Source: Thalassolituus maritimus
GTDB taxonomy: Bacteria > Pseudomonadota > Gammaproteobacteria > Pseudomonadales > Oceanobacteraceae
Assembly: GCA_913019975.1 (NCBI GenBank)
Contig: CAJWBH010000027.1
Coordinates: 1-32,911, forward strand
Reading direction: 5' to 3'
Length of the DNA: 32,911 nt
Under the pieces are notes generated by a model. It saw only the letters and a program-made list of their open reading frames with translations. It was not told the origin of the DNA and made no database searches. Both the position numbers and the translations under genes were made by a program. Positions 6,489 to 16,135 of this stretch are shown here, piece by piece. Within the stretch, counting starts at the first letter, position 1; each line of letters starts with the position of its first letter.

Positions 6489-9185
6489 TTAAACTGCGGA
6501 TTGTTCTTCGACCTGCTCATCCAGCCCGTCTTCCAGAGCTTTGCAGAGCTCTTCGCAGGACGCCGGATCTGAATACGGCTCACCGTTCGCGTCGACGATG
6601 AAGAAGATATCGGATACCTGCTCACCTTCCGTCAGAATTTTAGCCCCCTGGAGCTGAGCGCCGAAATCCATAAGGATACTGCCGACGCGTGCCAGCAGAC
6701 CCGGGCGGTCAGCGGCAGTGACCTCGAGCACGGTTCTGCGCATCAGAGGGTCGTTGCTGATAGTCACCTGGGTAGGTACATCGAACTGTTTCAGAACCCG
6801 CGAGGTCCGGCGACGTATGATGGTGTCGAACTCTTCAGGCTCATCGAGTGCGTCGCATAGGGTATTGCGGATGACGCGGATACGCTCAGGGTCTGTAATT
6901 GCTTCATTGTTCTCGTCGAGGACAATATAGGTATCGACCGCATTGTTCTCTGACTCGGAGGTCATGATGCGAGCGTCCTGGATGTTCAGGTTGAGCTGAT
7001 CCAGGGTTGCCGTCGTGACTGCGAACAGGTTCGGCTGATCTTTCATAAACAAAAAGATCTGTGTGGCGCCTTCAAACTGACGGTCAGATGTCTGTCGTAC
7101 CGAGACAAGCGGCTTAGCACTGTTACCATGCGCGTCTATCTCGCGGGTTTGCCAGACGATATTGTCGACGCCTTCGCGTAAAAAGTAGTCCTCCCCCGGC
7201 TGTCCCCAGATCTCTCTGGCGCGGGCTTCCGGCAGGCCGTAATCCTGAAGTTGTGCAATGGCTTCCTGTTGGATCTCTTCAATCACATCATCTTTGTGGA
7301 GGCGATTTTCCAGACCACGGCGCAGCGCTGCCTGGGTGTTTCTGTAAAGCTCGCGCATCTGTTCGGCGCGCCACGGCGTCCATAGCTCAGGATTGGTCGA
7401 GTGAGTATCTGCCACAGAAATCAGGAACAACATATCTAGGTGGTATTGATCACCTACCTCCACAGCAAACTGATGAATATCATCAGGATTGCTCAGGTCG
7501 AGGCGTTGGGATGCGTTCGACATTAATAAGTGGTTACTGACCAGCCAGGTCACCATATGTGTATCGGCTGGTTTGAGTCCGTGCTGACTACAGAAGGCTT
7601 CGGCAATCTCTCCACCATTGGCAGCATGATCACCTTCGCGGCTCTTACCCACGTCGTGAAGCAGCGCGGCCAGGTAGAGCACTTCTTTTTTATGAACCTT
7701 GTGGATCAGGCGCGATGCGATCGGAAAGCGCTCGCGAACATCGCCATAGCGGAAGTGCCTCAACAGCCGGATCATGCGGAACGTATGCTCGTCGACTGTG
7801 TATTTGTGCAGCAGGTCGTATTCCATCATGCCGATTACCCGACCGAACGATGGAATATAACGACCAAGAATACCGTAGCGCATCATGCGGGACAGCTCAC
7901 GTACAACACGAGACCTGCTGCGCATCAGAGTCATGAAGATGGCGTTGTGTTCTGGGTTCTGCCGGTACTCTTCATCGATCAGGTTGCGATTGTCGCGAAG
8001 GGCGCGGATCGTCGCGGAATGTATGCCTTTAGATTCTGAGATCTGTGCCAGCATAGGGAAGACCCTGAGTAGCCAGGCGGGTTCTTTTTCGAACAGATCT
8101 GGTGTGGTCAGTTGCAGATAGCCATTGCACAGCACGAAGTGCTCATTCACAGGTGTGATGGTGTCGTCGTCACACTGCATATAGTCTTCGGTAAAGTGCA
8201 TCATCAGCATATCGCTCAGCTCCATGGTGGAGAGCTGGTGGCGATAGAACTGCGACATAAAACGCTCGACACCGAGTTGTCGGCCTGTGTCTTTGTACCC
8301 CAGAACTTCTGCAACCTGAGTCTGTAGGTCAAAAAGAAGCCGGTCTTCCTCGCGACCTGCCAACATATGCAGGGCGTATCGTACTTCCCAGAGAAAGCTG
8401 ACGCTGCTGGCCAATCTTTTATGTTCGAACTCAGTCAGGAAGCCGTTATCTTCCAGTGCCTGCAAGGTGCCTTTACCAAAGTGTCGGATGGCCACCCAGG
8501 TGATGGTCTGAATATCCCGCAGAGCGCCGGGGGAGTTCTTAACATTGGGCTCAAGGTTGTAATCGGCGCTGTTGTGCTTGTCGTGGCGGGTATTGAGCTC
8601 TTCTGACTTAGCTTCGAAGAAGACCGCCGCAGGCCACTGAGCTTCTGGGGTGATTCGTGCGCGAAGTTCGGAATACAGTGTTTCATCACCGATCAGGGGT
8701 CTGCTTTCCAGCAGGTTGGTGATGATAGTCAGGTCGCCTTCGGCTTCGGTGACACACTCATCCAGAGTACGGACACTGTGGCCGATATCGAGTTTGATAT
8801 CCCAAAGCAGGGTAATGAAGTCCTGCAGGTCACTGGCGTGGCGGTTGATGCTGTCTTCGTCACGAGCAAGCAGGAGCAGGTCGATGTCGGAGTGAGGATG
8901 CAGTTCCGCACGGCCATAACCGCCCACTGCGATCAGGGTGATGTCCTGCGTCGCTATATTGCGGAAACGCCAGAGCGCGCGTAAAACCCGGTCGATAAGA
9001 GTGGCACGATGCCGTACCAGCAGGTCGGCATCGAGAGTTTCCCGGAAATAATGGTGAGCTTCATTCTGAATGCGGGTTAGAAGAGGCTTGATGACGGGGA
9101 GAGGTAGGGATTTCTCCTTGAGTTCTTCCAGTAGGGCATCTTCATCTACCTGAGGTAGTACCGGCATGTCAGATAGATCGGTCAC
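6489..9185 (-). CDS. glnD: Bifunctional uridylyltransferase/uridylyl-removing enzyme GlnD
   Basis: This 898-residue sensor of glutamine modifies and demodifies PII proteins and so controls nitrogen assimilation. Visible domains in order: a nucleotidyltransferase core with GGYGRAELHPHSDIDLLLL (about residues 88-106, with the catalytic Asp pair), a GlnE/helical region, an HD phosphohydrolase domain with LLHDVGKSREGDH near the middle, and two C-terminal ACT domains (about 700-890) that bind glutamine. Length is normal for the family. The start is GTG at 9185, overlapping the map stop codon by 4 nt (GTGA), which implies translational coupling; an ATG seven codons in is the alternative. No terminator is obvious before pirin. 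Confidence 0.97.
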   Translation of the reverse strand: MTDLSDMPVLPQVDEDALLEELKEKSLPLPVIKPLLTRIQNEAHHYFRETLDADLLVRHRATLIDRVLRALWRFRNIATQDITLIAVGGYGRAELHPHSDIDLLLLARDEDSINRHASDLQDFITLLWDIKLDIGHSVRTLDECVTEAEGDLTIITNLLESRPLIGDETLYSELRARITPEAQWPAAVFFEAKSEELNTRHDKHNSADYNLEPNVKNSPGALRDIQTITWVAIRHFGKGTLQALEDNGFLTEFEHKRLASSVSFLWEVRYALHMLAGREEDRLLFDLQTQVAEVLGYKDTGRQLGVERFMSQFYRHQLSTMELSDMLMMHFTEDYMQCDDDTITPVNEHFVLCNGYLQLTTPDLFEKEPAWLLRVFPMLAQISESKGIHSATIRALRDNRNLIDEEYRQNPEHNAIFMTLMRSRSRVVRELSRMMRYGILGRYIPSFGRVIGMMEYDLLHKYTVDEHTFRMIRLLRHFRYGDVRERFPIASRLIHKVHKKEVLYLAALLHDVGKSREGDHAANGGEIAEAFCSQHGLKPADTHMVTWLVSNHLLMSNASQRLDLSNPDDIHQFAVEVGDQYHLDMLFLISVADTHSTNPELWTPWRAEQMRELYRNTQAALRRGLENRLHKDDVIEEIQQEAIAQLQDYGLPEARAREIWGQPGEDYFLREGVDNIVWQTREIDAHGNSAKPLVSVRQTSDRQFEGATQIFLFMKDQPNLFAVTTATLDQLNLNIQDARIMTSESENNAVDTYIVLDENNEAITDPERIRVIRNTLCDALDEPEEFDTIIRRRTSRVLKQFDVPTQVTISNDPLMRRTVLEVTAADRPGLLARVGSILMDFGAQLQGAKILTEGEQVSDIFFIVDANGEPYSDPASCEELCKALEDGLDEQVEEQSAV

Positions 9186-9961
9186 TTCCAGAACTGCTCT
9201 TCTTCTTTGCGTTTCGTTAAGACTTCGACACCGTCAGCAGTCACCAGCAGAGTGTGTTCCCACTGAGCTGAAGCCTTGCGGTCTTTGGTTACCACGGTCC
9301 AGCCATCTTTAAGTAACTTGTTGTGTCGGGAGCCGAGGTTGATCATTGGCTCGATGGTAAAAATCATACCTTCCTGAATGGCCATACCAGTGCCCGGCTT
9401 GCCATAGTGAAGGATCTGAGGATCTTCGTGGAAGACCTTACCGATACCATGACCACAGTATTCCCGGACAACGGAATAGTGGTTGGATTCAGCGTAGGTC
9501 TGAATTGCATGGCCGATATCACCGAGCTGAACGCCGGGCTTGACCATATCAATCGCGAGATACAGCGACTCCTGAGTGACACGGATAAGGCGATCCAGTG
9601 CGGGTTGGACATCACCAACCATAAACATCTTGCTGGTGTCACCGTGGTAACCGTCTTTGATAACGGTGATGTCGATATTAACGATATCGCCTTTCTTCAG
9701 AATCTTCTCATCGCTGGGAATGCCGTGGCAGATCACCTGATTCACTGAGGTGCATATCGACTTCGGAAAACCGTTGTAATTGAGAGGGGCAGGGATAGCT
9801 TTCTGCTCGTTGACTATATAGTCGTGGCATATGCGGTCGAGCTCACCTGTAGACACACCCGGCTTTACGTAGTCGCCGATCATCTCCAGAACTTCTGCAG
9901 CCAGACGCCCGGCTACCCGCATTTTGGCGATGTCTTCCGCCGTATTGATCGTTACACCCAT
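9182..9961 (-). CDS. map: Methionine aminopeptidase, type I
   Basis: This 259-residue enzyme removes the initiator Met from nascent proteins in the cytosol. All five metal ligands of the type I enzyme are visible: Asp97 and Asp108 (NIDITV...GYHGDTS), His171 (YCGHGIG), Glu204 (FTIEPM) and Glu235 (QWEHTLL), with His79 and His178 also conserved. Length matches the family. It is the first gene of the map-glnD operon and is divergent from rpsB, the common arrangement in Pseudomonas relatives. GGAAG lies about 11 nt upstream of the ATG. A possible -10 on this strand is TACAAT (complement of 10001-10006) with a poor -35. Confidence 0.97.
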   Translation of the reverse strand: MGVTINTAEDIAKMRVAGRLAAEVLEMIGDYVKPGVSTGELDRICHDYIVNEQKAIPAPLNYNGFPKSICTSVNQVICHGIPSDEKILKKGDIVNIDITVIKDGYHGDTSKMFMVGDVQPALDRLIRVTQESLYLAIDMVKPGVQLGDIGHAIQTYAESNHYSVVREYCGHGIGKVFHEDPQILHYGKPGTGMAIQEGMIFTIEPMINLGSRHNKLLKDGWTVVTKDRKASAQWEHTLLVTADGVEVLTKRKEEEQFWK

Positions 9962-10067
9962 CAGAGGAGTTCTTCCGTTTCATTGAATAGCAATGATTGT
10001 ATTGTACTTCTTGTGTGGCTGGGGTTGAACCGTTGAATAAGATGTCAGTAAAAGGATCGTGTAACTG

Positions 10068-10097
10068 CTGGCATATAGGCGCGCAAAATGGTATAAA
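10068..10097 (+). promoter_or_regulatory. rpsB-tsf promoter
   Basis: CTGGCA (10068-10073) and the extended -10 TGGTATAAA (TATAAA at 10092-10097) are 18 nt apart. The -10 is followed by a very GC-rich discriminator (GCGCCCGCGC), typical of stringently controlled ribosomal promoters. The start would fall near 10104, leaving a leader of about 150 nt. Confidence 0.7.
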
Positions 10098-10103
10098 GCG
10101 CCC

Positions 10104-10253
10104 GCGCTCAGCGCCGTGCTGCTACAAGGTAGTTGCACATGAATACTTAAACGACACACACGGACTGAAACTGATGTGCCGGGGTGCCTGTTTCGACAGG
10201 TCGGGGCTCAGGGTTCGTGGAGGCATAACCCCTACATATAAGGTAGTAAAACA
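10104..10253 (+). promoter_or_regulatory. rpsB 5' leader, probable S2 autoregulatory element
   Basis: The leader before rpsB is structured. CCTGT-TTCG-ACAGG (10187-10200) is a five-pair stem capped by a UUCG tetraloop, followed by GGGTT (10211-10215) able to pair with AACCC (10227-10231). The GGGG at 10181-10184 could alternatively reach CCCC at 10229-10232. The Shine-Dalgarno AAGG is at 10240. In enterobacteria and relatives the rpsB leader is bound by S2, which represses rpsB-tsf. The position and folding potential here fit that element, but binding is inferred. Confidence 0.55.
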
Positions 10254-10991
10254 ATGGCACAAGTTAGCATGCGTGACCTGCTGAAAGCAGGCGTACACTT
10301 CGGTCACCAGACTCGTTACTGGAACCCAAAAATGGGTCAGTACATCTTCGGCGCCCGTAACAAAATTCATATCATCAACCTCGAGCAGACTGTTCCAGCA
10401 CTTAACGACGCGCTGAAACTGATCGAAGGTATGGCTGCGAAAAACAACAAGGTTCTGTTTGTTGGTACTAAGCGCGCAGCAGGTAAGATCATCAAAGAGC
10501 AGGCAGAACGCGCGAACATGCCGTTTGTTGCTCACCGTTGGTTGGGCGGTATGCTGACCAACTACAAAACTATCCGTCAGTCTATCAAGCGTCTGCGTGA
10601 CCTCGAAGCACAGCAGAAAGACGGTACTTTTGAACAGCTGACCAAAAAAGAAGCTCTGATGCGTTCACGTGAGATGGACAAGCTCGAGCGTTCTATCGGT
10701 GGTATTAAAGAGATGGGCGGTCTGCCAGACGCTATGTTCGTTATCGACGTAGATCACGAGCGTATCGCTGTTCAGGAAGCCAACAAGCTGGGCATTCCAG
10801 TGATCGGTATCGTTGATACTAACTCTAACCCAGATGGCATCGACTACGTTATCCCAGGTAACGACGATGCAATCCGCGCTATCCAGATCTACGTTTCTGC
10901 AGCTGCAGACGCGATCCTGGAAGGCAAGCAAGGCGGCGCATCTGCTGATGAGTTTGTTGAAGTTGCTGAAGAAGCGCCAGCGGCTGAGTAA
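10254..10991 (+). CDS. rpsB: 30S ribosomal protein S2
   Basis: This 245-residue protein begins with the conserved S2 N-terminus ([20 protein letters not shown]) and contains [23 protein letters not shown] and [12 protein letters not shown], all standard S2 blocks. It binds the 30S head/body junction late in assembly and recruits S1. The acidic Glu/Ala C-terminal tail is usual in this group. Codon choice is strongly biased toward preferred codons (CGT, GGT, GCT, CTG, AAC), as expected for very high expression. AAGG lies about 10 nt before the ATG. tsf follows after an 83-nt gap containing a terminator. Confidence 0.99.
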   Translation: MAQVSMRDLLKAGVHFGHQTRYWNPKMGQYIFGARNKIHIINLEQTVPALNDALKLIEGMAAKNNKVLFVGTKRAAGKIIKEQAERANMPFVAHRWLGGMLTNYKTIRQSIKRLRDLEAQQKDGTFEQLTKKEALMRSREMDKLERSIGGIKEMGGLPDAMFVIDVDHERIAVQEANKLGIPVIGIVDTNSNPDGIDYVIPGNDDAIRAIQIYVSAAADAILEGKQGGASADEFVEVAEEAPAAE

Positions 10992-11006
10992 TCAGAGCTG
11001 AATACG

Positions 11007-11032
11007 AAAAAAGGGGCTTAGCCCCTTTTTTT
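11007..11032 (+). terminator. rpsB-tsf intergenic terminator/attenuator
   Basis: GGGGC (11013-11017) and GCCCC (11021-11025) flank a TTA loop, with six A upstream and seven T downstream, so the element can act on either strand. Because tsf has no clear promoter of its own in the 50 nt that follow, this is probably a partial terminator that lowers tsf relative to rpsB. Confidence 0.8.
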
Positions 11033-11074
11033 AAATCTTTATCGTCAATTTATAGATTTAAGAGGATATTCCAC

Positions 11075-11929
11075 ATGGCAACTGTATCTGCTGCCCAGGT
11101 AAAAGAGCTGCGTGAACGTACTGGCCTAGGCATGATGGAGTGCAAAAAAGCACTGACTGCTGCTGGCGGTGACATCGACCAGGCAATCGAAGATCTGCGC
11201 AAGAACTCAGGCCTCAAGGCTGCTAAGAAAGCTGACCGTACCGCTGCTGAAGGTAAGCTGCGTGTTGTAGTTGGTGAAGGCAATGCTGTTATTGTTGAAA
11301 TCAACTCTGAAACTGACTTCGCTGCTGGCGACGCTAACTTCGCTGCGTTCGCAGACAAAGTCGTAGCTAAGCTGGCTGAGACTAAAGAAGTGGACGTTGC
11401 TGCACTGATGGCTGGTGAACTGGAAGACGCTCGTGAAGCTCTGGTTCAGAAAATCGGTGAGAACATCACTGTACGTCGTCCAGCAATCGTAGAAGCTGAC
11501 ACTGTTGGTGCATACGTTCACTCAAACGGCAAAATTGCCTGTATCGTTGCTCTGAATGGCGGTAACGAAGAGCTGGCGAAGGACATCGCTATGCACGTTA
11601 CAGCATCTAACCCACGTGTTGTACGTGGCGAAGATATGCCTGCTGACGTTCTCGAGAAAGAAAAAGAGATCATCAAGGCACAGCCTGACATGGCTGGTAA
11701 GCCAGATGAGATCGTTGAGAAGATGATGGGCGGTCGTATCAAGAAGTTCCTGAAGGAAAACAGCCTGCTCGAGCAGCCTTTTGTTAAGAACCCAGACCTG
11801 ACTGTTGGTCAGCTGGCGAAAGAAGGCGGTGCAGAAGTCATCAGTTTCCTGCGTATGGAAGTAGGTGAAGGTATCGAAGTCGAAGAGACTGACTTCGCTG
11901 CTGAGGTTGCTGCACAGCTGAAAGGTTGA
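11075..11929 (+). CDS. tsf: Elongation factor Ts
   Basis: This 284-residue factor catalyses GDP release from EF-Tu. It has the N-terminal UBA-like domain with [19 protein letters not shown], the TDF motif in [10 protein letters not shown] that contacts EF-Tu, and the two core subdomains ending in the conserved VGEGIE segment. Length and order are as in E. coli EF-Ts. Codon use is highly biased, like rpsB. AGAGGA lies upstream of the ATG. It is followed by a long GC-rich hairpin before pyrH. Confidence 0.99.
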   Translation: MATVSAAQVKELRERTGLGMMECKKALTAAGGDIDQAIEDLRKNSGLKAAKKADRTAAEGKLRVVVGEGNAVIVEINSETDFAAGDANFAAFADKVVAKLAETKEVDVAALMAGELEDAREALVQKIGENITVRRPAIVEADTVGAYVHSNGKIACIVALNGGNEELAKDIAMHVTASNPRVVRGEDMPADVLEKEKEIIKAQPDMAGKPDEIVEKMMGGRIKKFLKENSLLEQPFVKNPDLTVGQLAKEGGAEVISFLRMEVGEGIEVEETDFAAEVAAQLKG

Positions 11930-11970
11930 TAACAGCACCGGTGGGGCTCACATTCTGAAAACCACCATTA

Positions 11971-11999
11971 ATATGCCGGGCTTGCCCGGCATATTTGTA
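11971..11999 (+). terminator. Hairpin terminator after tsf
   Basis: A perfect 11-bp stem (ATATGCCGGGC 11971-11981, GCCCGGCATAT 11984-11994) with a 2-nt loop is followed by only a short T-rich tail (TTTGTAT). It marks the end of the rpsB-tsf transcript, probably with some read-through into pyrH. Confidence 0.7.
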
Positions 12000-12053
12000 T
12001 ATGTCTGAAGCAAATATACGTAGAATACGCCAAACATTTTCAGGAGAAGGTTC

Positions 12054-12791
12054 ATGGCCGAGCAAAAAAGCGCGAAATATAAGCGAATTCTGCTGAAACT
12101 CAGCGGTGAGGCCCTGATGGGCGAGCTGGATTTCGGTATTGATCCTAAAGTACTCGATCGTATGGCGCTGGAAATTGCTCAGCTTCGTGGTCTGGGAGTT
12201 CAGGTAGGTCTTGTGATTGGTGGTGGCAACCTGTTCCGTGGTAAGGCACTCAGCGAGGCTGGTCTGGATCGTGTCGCTGGTGACCATATGGGTATGCTGG
12301 CCACTGTGATGAACGCTCTGGCGATGCGTGATGCCCTCGAACGCTCTAATATGCCGACCCGTGTTATGTCGGCGATTCCGATGAGTGGTGTCGTTGATCA
12401 CTACGATCGCCGTAGTGCGATCCGTGCCCTGAATCAGGGCGATGTTGTTATCTTCTCAGCCGGTACCGGTAATCCTTTCTTTACGACCGACTCTGCTGCG
12501 TGTCTGCGTGGTATCGAAATCAATGCAGATCTGGTTCTGAAAGCGACGAATGTCGATGGCGTGTATACTGCCGATCCGAAGAAGGACCCGACTGCAGAGA
12601 AGTACGACCTGCTGACGTACAGCGAAGTCCTTGAAAAACAACTGGGTGTGATGGACCTGACTGCAATCGTTCTGGCGCAGGATCATGACATGCCACTGCG
12701 TGTGTACAATATGAATGATACGGGAGTACTGGGTCGCCTGATGACTGGTGGCGATCATGGAACCCTGATTGTAAGTGGAGAAAAAGCATGA
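12054..12791 (+). CDS. pyrH: UMP kinase
   Basis: This 245-residue bacterial UMP kinase of the amino-acid-kinase fold converts UMP to UDP in the cytosol. Seen are the N-terminal [11 protein letters not shown] phosphate-binding segment, [12 protein letters not shown], the [19 protein letters not shown] block that contacts UMP and GTP, and [12 protein letters not shown]. Length is normal. AGGAGAAGG precedes the ATG by about 6 nt. The stop overlaps the start of frr by 4 nt (ATGA). A TAGAAT at 12021-12026 could be a -10, but no -35 at the right distance is convincing. Confidence 0.98.
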   Translation: MAEQKSAKYKRILLKLSGEALMGELDFGIDPKVLDRMALEIAQLRGLGVQVGLVIGGGNLFRGKALSEAGLDRVAGDHMGMLATVMNALAMRDALERSNMPTRVMSAIPMSGVVDHYDRRSAIRALNQGDVVIFSAGTGNPFFTTDSAACLRGIEINADLVLKATNVDGVYTADPKKDPTAEKYDLLTYSEVLEKQLGVMDLTAIVLAQDHDMPLRVYNMNDTGVLGRLMTGGDHGTLIVSGEKA

Positions 12792-13345
12792 TTAATGAAA
12801 TCCAGAAAGACGCTGAAGATCGTATGAGCAAGAGCGTTGCAGCTCTGGTAGAGGCATTTAAGAAAGTTCGTACTGGTCGTGCTAATCCAGCGATTCTTGA
12901 TAGCGTGATGATCGATTATTACGGTACACCCACACCGATCAATCAGGTTGCAAACGTTATTGTTGAAGACGGTCGTAGTCTTGCGATCAACCCTTGGGAA
13001 AAGAACCTGGTACCACAGATTGAGAAAGCCATTCTGAAATCTGATCTGGGTCTGAACCCGGCAACTAACGGCGATACTATCCGTCTGCCAATGCCTGCGC
13101 TGACAGAAGAAACCCGTAAAGACTACATCAAACAGGCTCGTGCTGAAGCTGAAAAAGGTCGGGTCTCTGTGCGTAATATCCGCCGTGATGCAAACGGCAG
13201 TGTGAAAGACCTTCTTAAAGAGAAAGAAATTACTGAAGACGAGTCACGCGGCGCAGAAGATGCTATCCAGAAACTGACGGATAAGTTCATCGGCCAGGTA
13301 GACGACCTGCTTGCAGAGAAAGAAAAAGACCTGATGAAGGTCTGA
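12788..13345 (+). CDS. frr: Ribosome recycling factor
   Basis: This 185-residue factor splits post-termination ribosomes together with EF-G. The sequence follows the family pattern throughout: [13 protein letters not shown], the [14 protein letters not shown] hinge region, [16 protein letters not shown] and [17 protein letters not shown]. The ATG overlaps the pyrH stop (ATGA), with GGAG upstream inside pyrH, so translation is probably coupled. uppS starts 6 nt after the stop. Confidence 0.98.
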   Translation: MINEIQKDAEDRMSKSVAALVEAFKKVRTGRANPAILDSVMIDYYGTPTPINQVANVIVEDGRSLAINPWEKNLVPQIEKAILKSDLGLNPATNGDTIRLPMPALTEETRKDYIKQARAEAEKGRVSVRNIRRDANGSVKDLLKEKEITEDESRGAEDAIQKLTDKFIGQVDDLLAEKEKDLMKV

Positions 13346-13351
13346 TCGGAC

Positions 13352-14119
13352 ATGTCCACAAGTATTGATGACTCCAGTGCAGCACAGGGAAGTGTGCCGC
13401 GCCATGTTGCCATAATCATGGACGGCAATAACCGCTGGGCGAAAAAGCGGTTTATACCGGGTGTGGCAGGGCATAAAGCGGGTGTGGATGCGGTCAGAGC
13501 AGTCGTTGAGACATCTGCGAAAGCAGGGGTTGAGGTGCTCACTCTGTTCGCATTCAGCAGTGAGAACTGGCGCCGCCCTGAGCAGGAGGTCAGTGCACTT
13601 ATGCAGCTGTTTATTGCAGCCCTGCAACGGGAAGTAAAAAAGCTTCACAAGAATAATATCCGCCTGAAAATCATGGGCGACCTCTCCGCTTTTTCTGAAA
13701 AAATCCAGGGCCTGGTGGCCGAATCTGAAGCAATGACTCAGTCTAACGATGGTATGACGCTGGTGGTAGCGGCGAACTATGGCGGGCAGTGGGACATCGC
13801 TCAGGCGGCGCGTCGTATGGCCGAGGAAGTAAAAGCAGGTCGGATGCAGCCCGAAGATATCACTGAGCACAGTTTGCACCAATACACCTGGCTAAGCGAG
13901 TTCCCAGCGCCGGATCTGATGATCCGTACCGGTGGAGAGCAGCGTATCAGCAACTTTATGTTGTGGCAGACGGCTTATGCTGAGTTCTATTTTTCAGACG
14001 TACTCTGGCCTGATTTCAAAGAAGAAGAATATAAAAAAGCATTAGACGCCTTTGCCAGCCGGACGCGGCGCTTCGGGCGGACTGATGATCAGTTAAAGGA
14101 AGCCAAGAACGGTGACTAA
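13352..14119 (+). CDS. uppS: Undecaprenyl diphosphate synthase (cis-prenyltransferase)
   Basis: This 255-residue enzyme condenses isopentenyl diphosphate onto farnesyl diphosphate to make the C55 lipid carrier used for peptidoglycan and O-antigen. The signature HVAIIMDGNNRWAKKR (catalytic Asp24 here) is followed by GHKAG, LTLFAFSSENWRRP, the DLMIRTGGEQRISNF motif and the ELYFT-equivalent AYAEFYFSDVLWPDF. No strong Shine-Dalgarno is seen before the ATG, which lies close to frr and may depend on it. The last 8 nt overlap cdsA. Confidence 0.97.
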   Translation: MSTSIDDSSAAQGSVPRHVAIIMDGNNRWAKKRFIPGVAGHKAGVDAVRAVVETSAKAGVEVLTLFAFSSENWRRPEQEVSALMQLFIAALQREVKKLHKNNIRLKIMGDLSAFSEKIQGLVAESEAMTQSNDGMTLVVAANYGGQWDIAQAARRMAEEVKAGRMQPEDITEHSLHQYTWLSEFPAPDLMIRTGGEQRISNFMLWQTAYAEFYFSDVLWPDFKEEEYKKALDAFASRTRRFGRTDDQLKEAKNGD

Positions 14120-14957
14120 GCAGCGCGTTATAACGGCATTGATACTCGCTCCGGTAATGATTGTGGGTATCTTCTTCCTGCCGCTCAAGCCTTTCGCATT
14201 TTTCATCGCAGCGATCTGCAGTATCGGTGCATGGGAGTGGGCGAATATCGCGGGCTACAAAAAAAACTGGAGCCGTATTCTCTACGCCTTCTTCGTATTT
14301 GTCTGCCTCTACATCAGTGCCCGATTTCTCCGCATCAACCCAGAGTGGAAAATCTGGTTTCTTGCTGCCGGCACCTTATGGTGGACGGTCGCTTTTGCTC
14401 TGGTGAAGCGTTACCCGGGTGGTACCGACATCTGGAATGCTCGTGTGATCAGAGCCTTCCTCGGTTTGTGTGTACTTATCCCTATGTGGGTAGGCTTTAT
14501 GCACCTGAAAGAAGAGCCACACAGCTCTCTGCTGATCATCTATGTCATGCTGGTGGTCTGGGGGGCTGATACAGGAGCCTACTTTGCAGGTCGTAAGTGG
14601 GGCAACAGCAAGCTGGCGCCACACGTGAGCCCCGGGAAGTCATGGGCTGGTTTCTGGGGCGGCTTTGCCACAACCATCTTCCTGGCTGCAGTAACCTGTG
14701 TCGGTCTGGATCTGTGGCTGCAACCTCTGACGACAGAAGATGTTGTGAAGATTTTTGTCATTACTGCTGCGACCACTGTGATCTCTGTGTTGGGAGATCT
14801 GGTTGAAAGTATGATGAAGCGACATCGTGGTATCAAAGACAGCTCATCGCTGCTACCGGGACACGGTGGTGTGATGGATCGGATTGATAGCATGGCGGCG
14901 GCTGTGCCCGTATTTGCGTTTATGATGATGTTGCTCAATTGGGGCCTCGCTGTATGA
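14112..14957 (+). CDS. cdsA: Phosphatidate cytidylyltransferase (CDP-diacylglycerol synthase)
   Basis: This 281-residue integral membrane enzyme makes CDP-diacylglycerol from phosphatidic acid and CTP, the branch point of phospholipid synthesis. It has about eight hydrophobic segments, the [16 protein letters not shown] and [12 protein letters not shown] blocks, and the diagnostic C-terminal signature [19 protein letters not shown]. The start is GTG at 14112, inside the end of uppS (8-nt overlap). Its stop overlaps the dxr ATG by 4 nt. This tight packing with uppS and dxr is typical. Confidence 0.97.
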   Translation: MTKQRVITALILAPVMIVGIFFLPLKPFAFFIAAICSIGAWEWANIAGYKKNWSRILYAFFVFVCLYISARFLRINPEWKIWFLAAGTLWWTVAFALVKRYPGGTDIWNARVIRAFLGLCVLIPMWVGFMHLKEEPHSSLLIIYVMLVVWGADTGAYFAGRKWGNSKLAPHVSPGKSWAGFWGGFATTIFLAAVTCVGLDLWLQPLTTEDVVKIFVITAATTVISVLGDLVESMMKRHRGIKDSSSLLPGHGGVMDRIDSMAAAVPVFAFMMMLLNWGLAV

Positions 14958-16135
14958 CGCAGTGGATTACCGTGCTGGGTTCTACGGGCTCTATCGGTTG
15001 CAGTACCTTAGATGTGGTACGTCGTCACCCTGAAAAATATCGTGTGTACGCTCTGACTGCGGCGACGCGTGTGGCAGAGATGGCCGGACAGATTGCTGAG
15101 TTTTCACCGCGTTATGCGGTGATGGCGGATGCCAGTGCGGCAGCTCAATTGCGCGAACAGTTGCCAGAGGACTGTGTCACCGAAGTACTGAATGGGGAGG
15201 ATGCACTGGTTCAGGTTGCTTCTGATGAGCGTGTTGATCAGGTCATGGCAGCAATTGTTGGTGCTGCCGGGCTTTTGCCTACTCTTGCTGGTGCGAATGC
15301 GGGCAAGAGGGTTCTGCTGGCGAACAAAGAAAGTCTGGTCATGGCTGGCCCCTTATTCCTGGATGCTGTGAAGAAGGGCGGCGCAGAGTTACTTCCAATC
15401 GATAGTGAACATAACGCCATCTTCCAGTCTATGCCGGCTGACTATGCAGGTCGTCTGGATGCGAGTGGGATTCGTAAGATATTGCTGACAGCATCCGGCG
15501 GGCCTTTCCGCGGACGTCAGTCTTCTGAACTGAACGATGTAACGCCTTCTCAGGCCGTTGCTCACCCGAACTGGTCGATGGGTGCCAAAATATCAGTCGA
15601 CTCTGCCACCCTGATGAATAAGGGCCTCGAGTTAATCGAAGCTTGTTTCCTGTTTAACTGTGCCGCTGACGATGTAGAAGTCGTCGTTCACCCGGAAAGC
15701 GTTATTCACTCGATGGTTCAGTATTGCGATGGTTCAGTGTTGGCGCAGTTAGGTCAGCCAGATATGCGCACCCCGATTGCATATGGTATGGCCTGGCCAG
15801 AGCGTATTGAGGCTGGCGTCGAGTCACTGAATCTTTTTGATATCGCGCGACTCAACTTTGAAGCGCCGGACGAAGAGAATTTTCCTTGTCTGGCTCTCGC
15901 CAGGATAGCTTTTGCGCAAGGCGGTACCATGCCTGCGGTACTGAATGCAGCGAATGAAGTCGCTGTAGCGGCTTTCCTGCGCGAAGACATCCGGTTTACG
16001 ACGATTCCTGCGTTGATTAAAAAGGTGATGGATCAGCACTCTGTAGTGAGCGCCGATTCGCTGGATGCTGTGCTGTCGGCGGACAGCTGGGCGCGAGCAA
16101 CCGCTGAAAGTTTTCTTCAGGAGGAGAGCCTTTGA
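14954..16135 (+). CDS. dxr: 1-deoxy-D-xylulose 5-phosphate reductoisomerase
   Basis: This enzyme converts DXP to MEP with NADPH, the first committed step of the non-mevalonate isoprenoid pathway that feeds uppS. Visible are the NADPH motif GSTGSIG near the N-terminus, [23 protein letters not shown] (metal-binding Asp/Glu), [31 protein letters not shown] and the [10 protein letters not shown] segment. I start at the ATG at 14954 (393 residues), which overlaps the cdsA stop; a TTG 15 nt upstream in frame is not needed. The 3' end overlaps the rseP start. Confidence 0.97.
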   Translation: MTQWITVLGSTGSIGCSTLDVVRRHPEKYRVYALTAATRVAEMAGQIAEFSPRYAVMADASAAAQLREQLPEDCVTEVLNGEDALVQVASDERVDQVMAAIVGAAGLLPTLAGANAGKRVLLANKESLVMAGPLFLDAVKKGGAELLPIDSEHNAIFQSMPADYAGRLDASGIRKILLTASGGPFRGRQSSELNDVTPSQAVAHPNWSMGAKISVDSATLMNKGLELIEACFLFNCAADDVEVVVHPESVIHSMVQYCDGSVLAQLGQPDMRTPIAYGMAWPERIEAGVESLNLFDIARLNFEAPDEENFPCLALARIAFAQGGTMPAVLNAANEVAVAAFLREDIRFTTIPALIKKVMDQHSVVSADSLDAVLSADSWARATAESFLQEESL

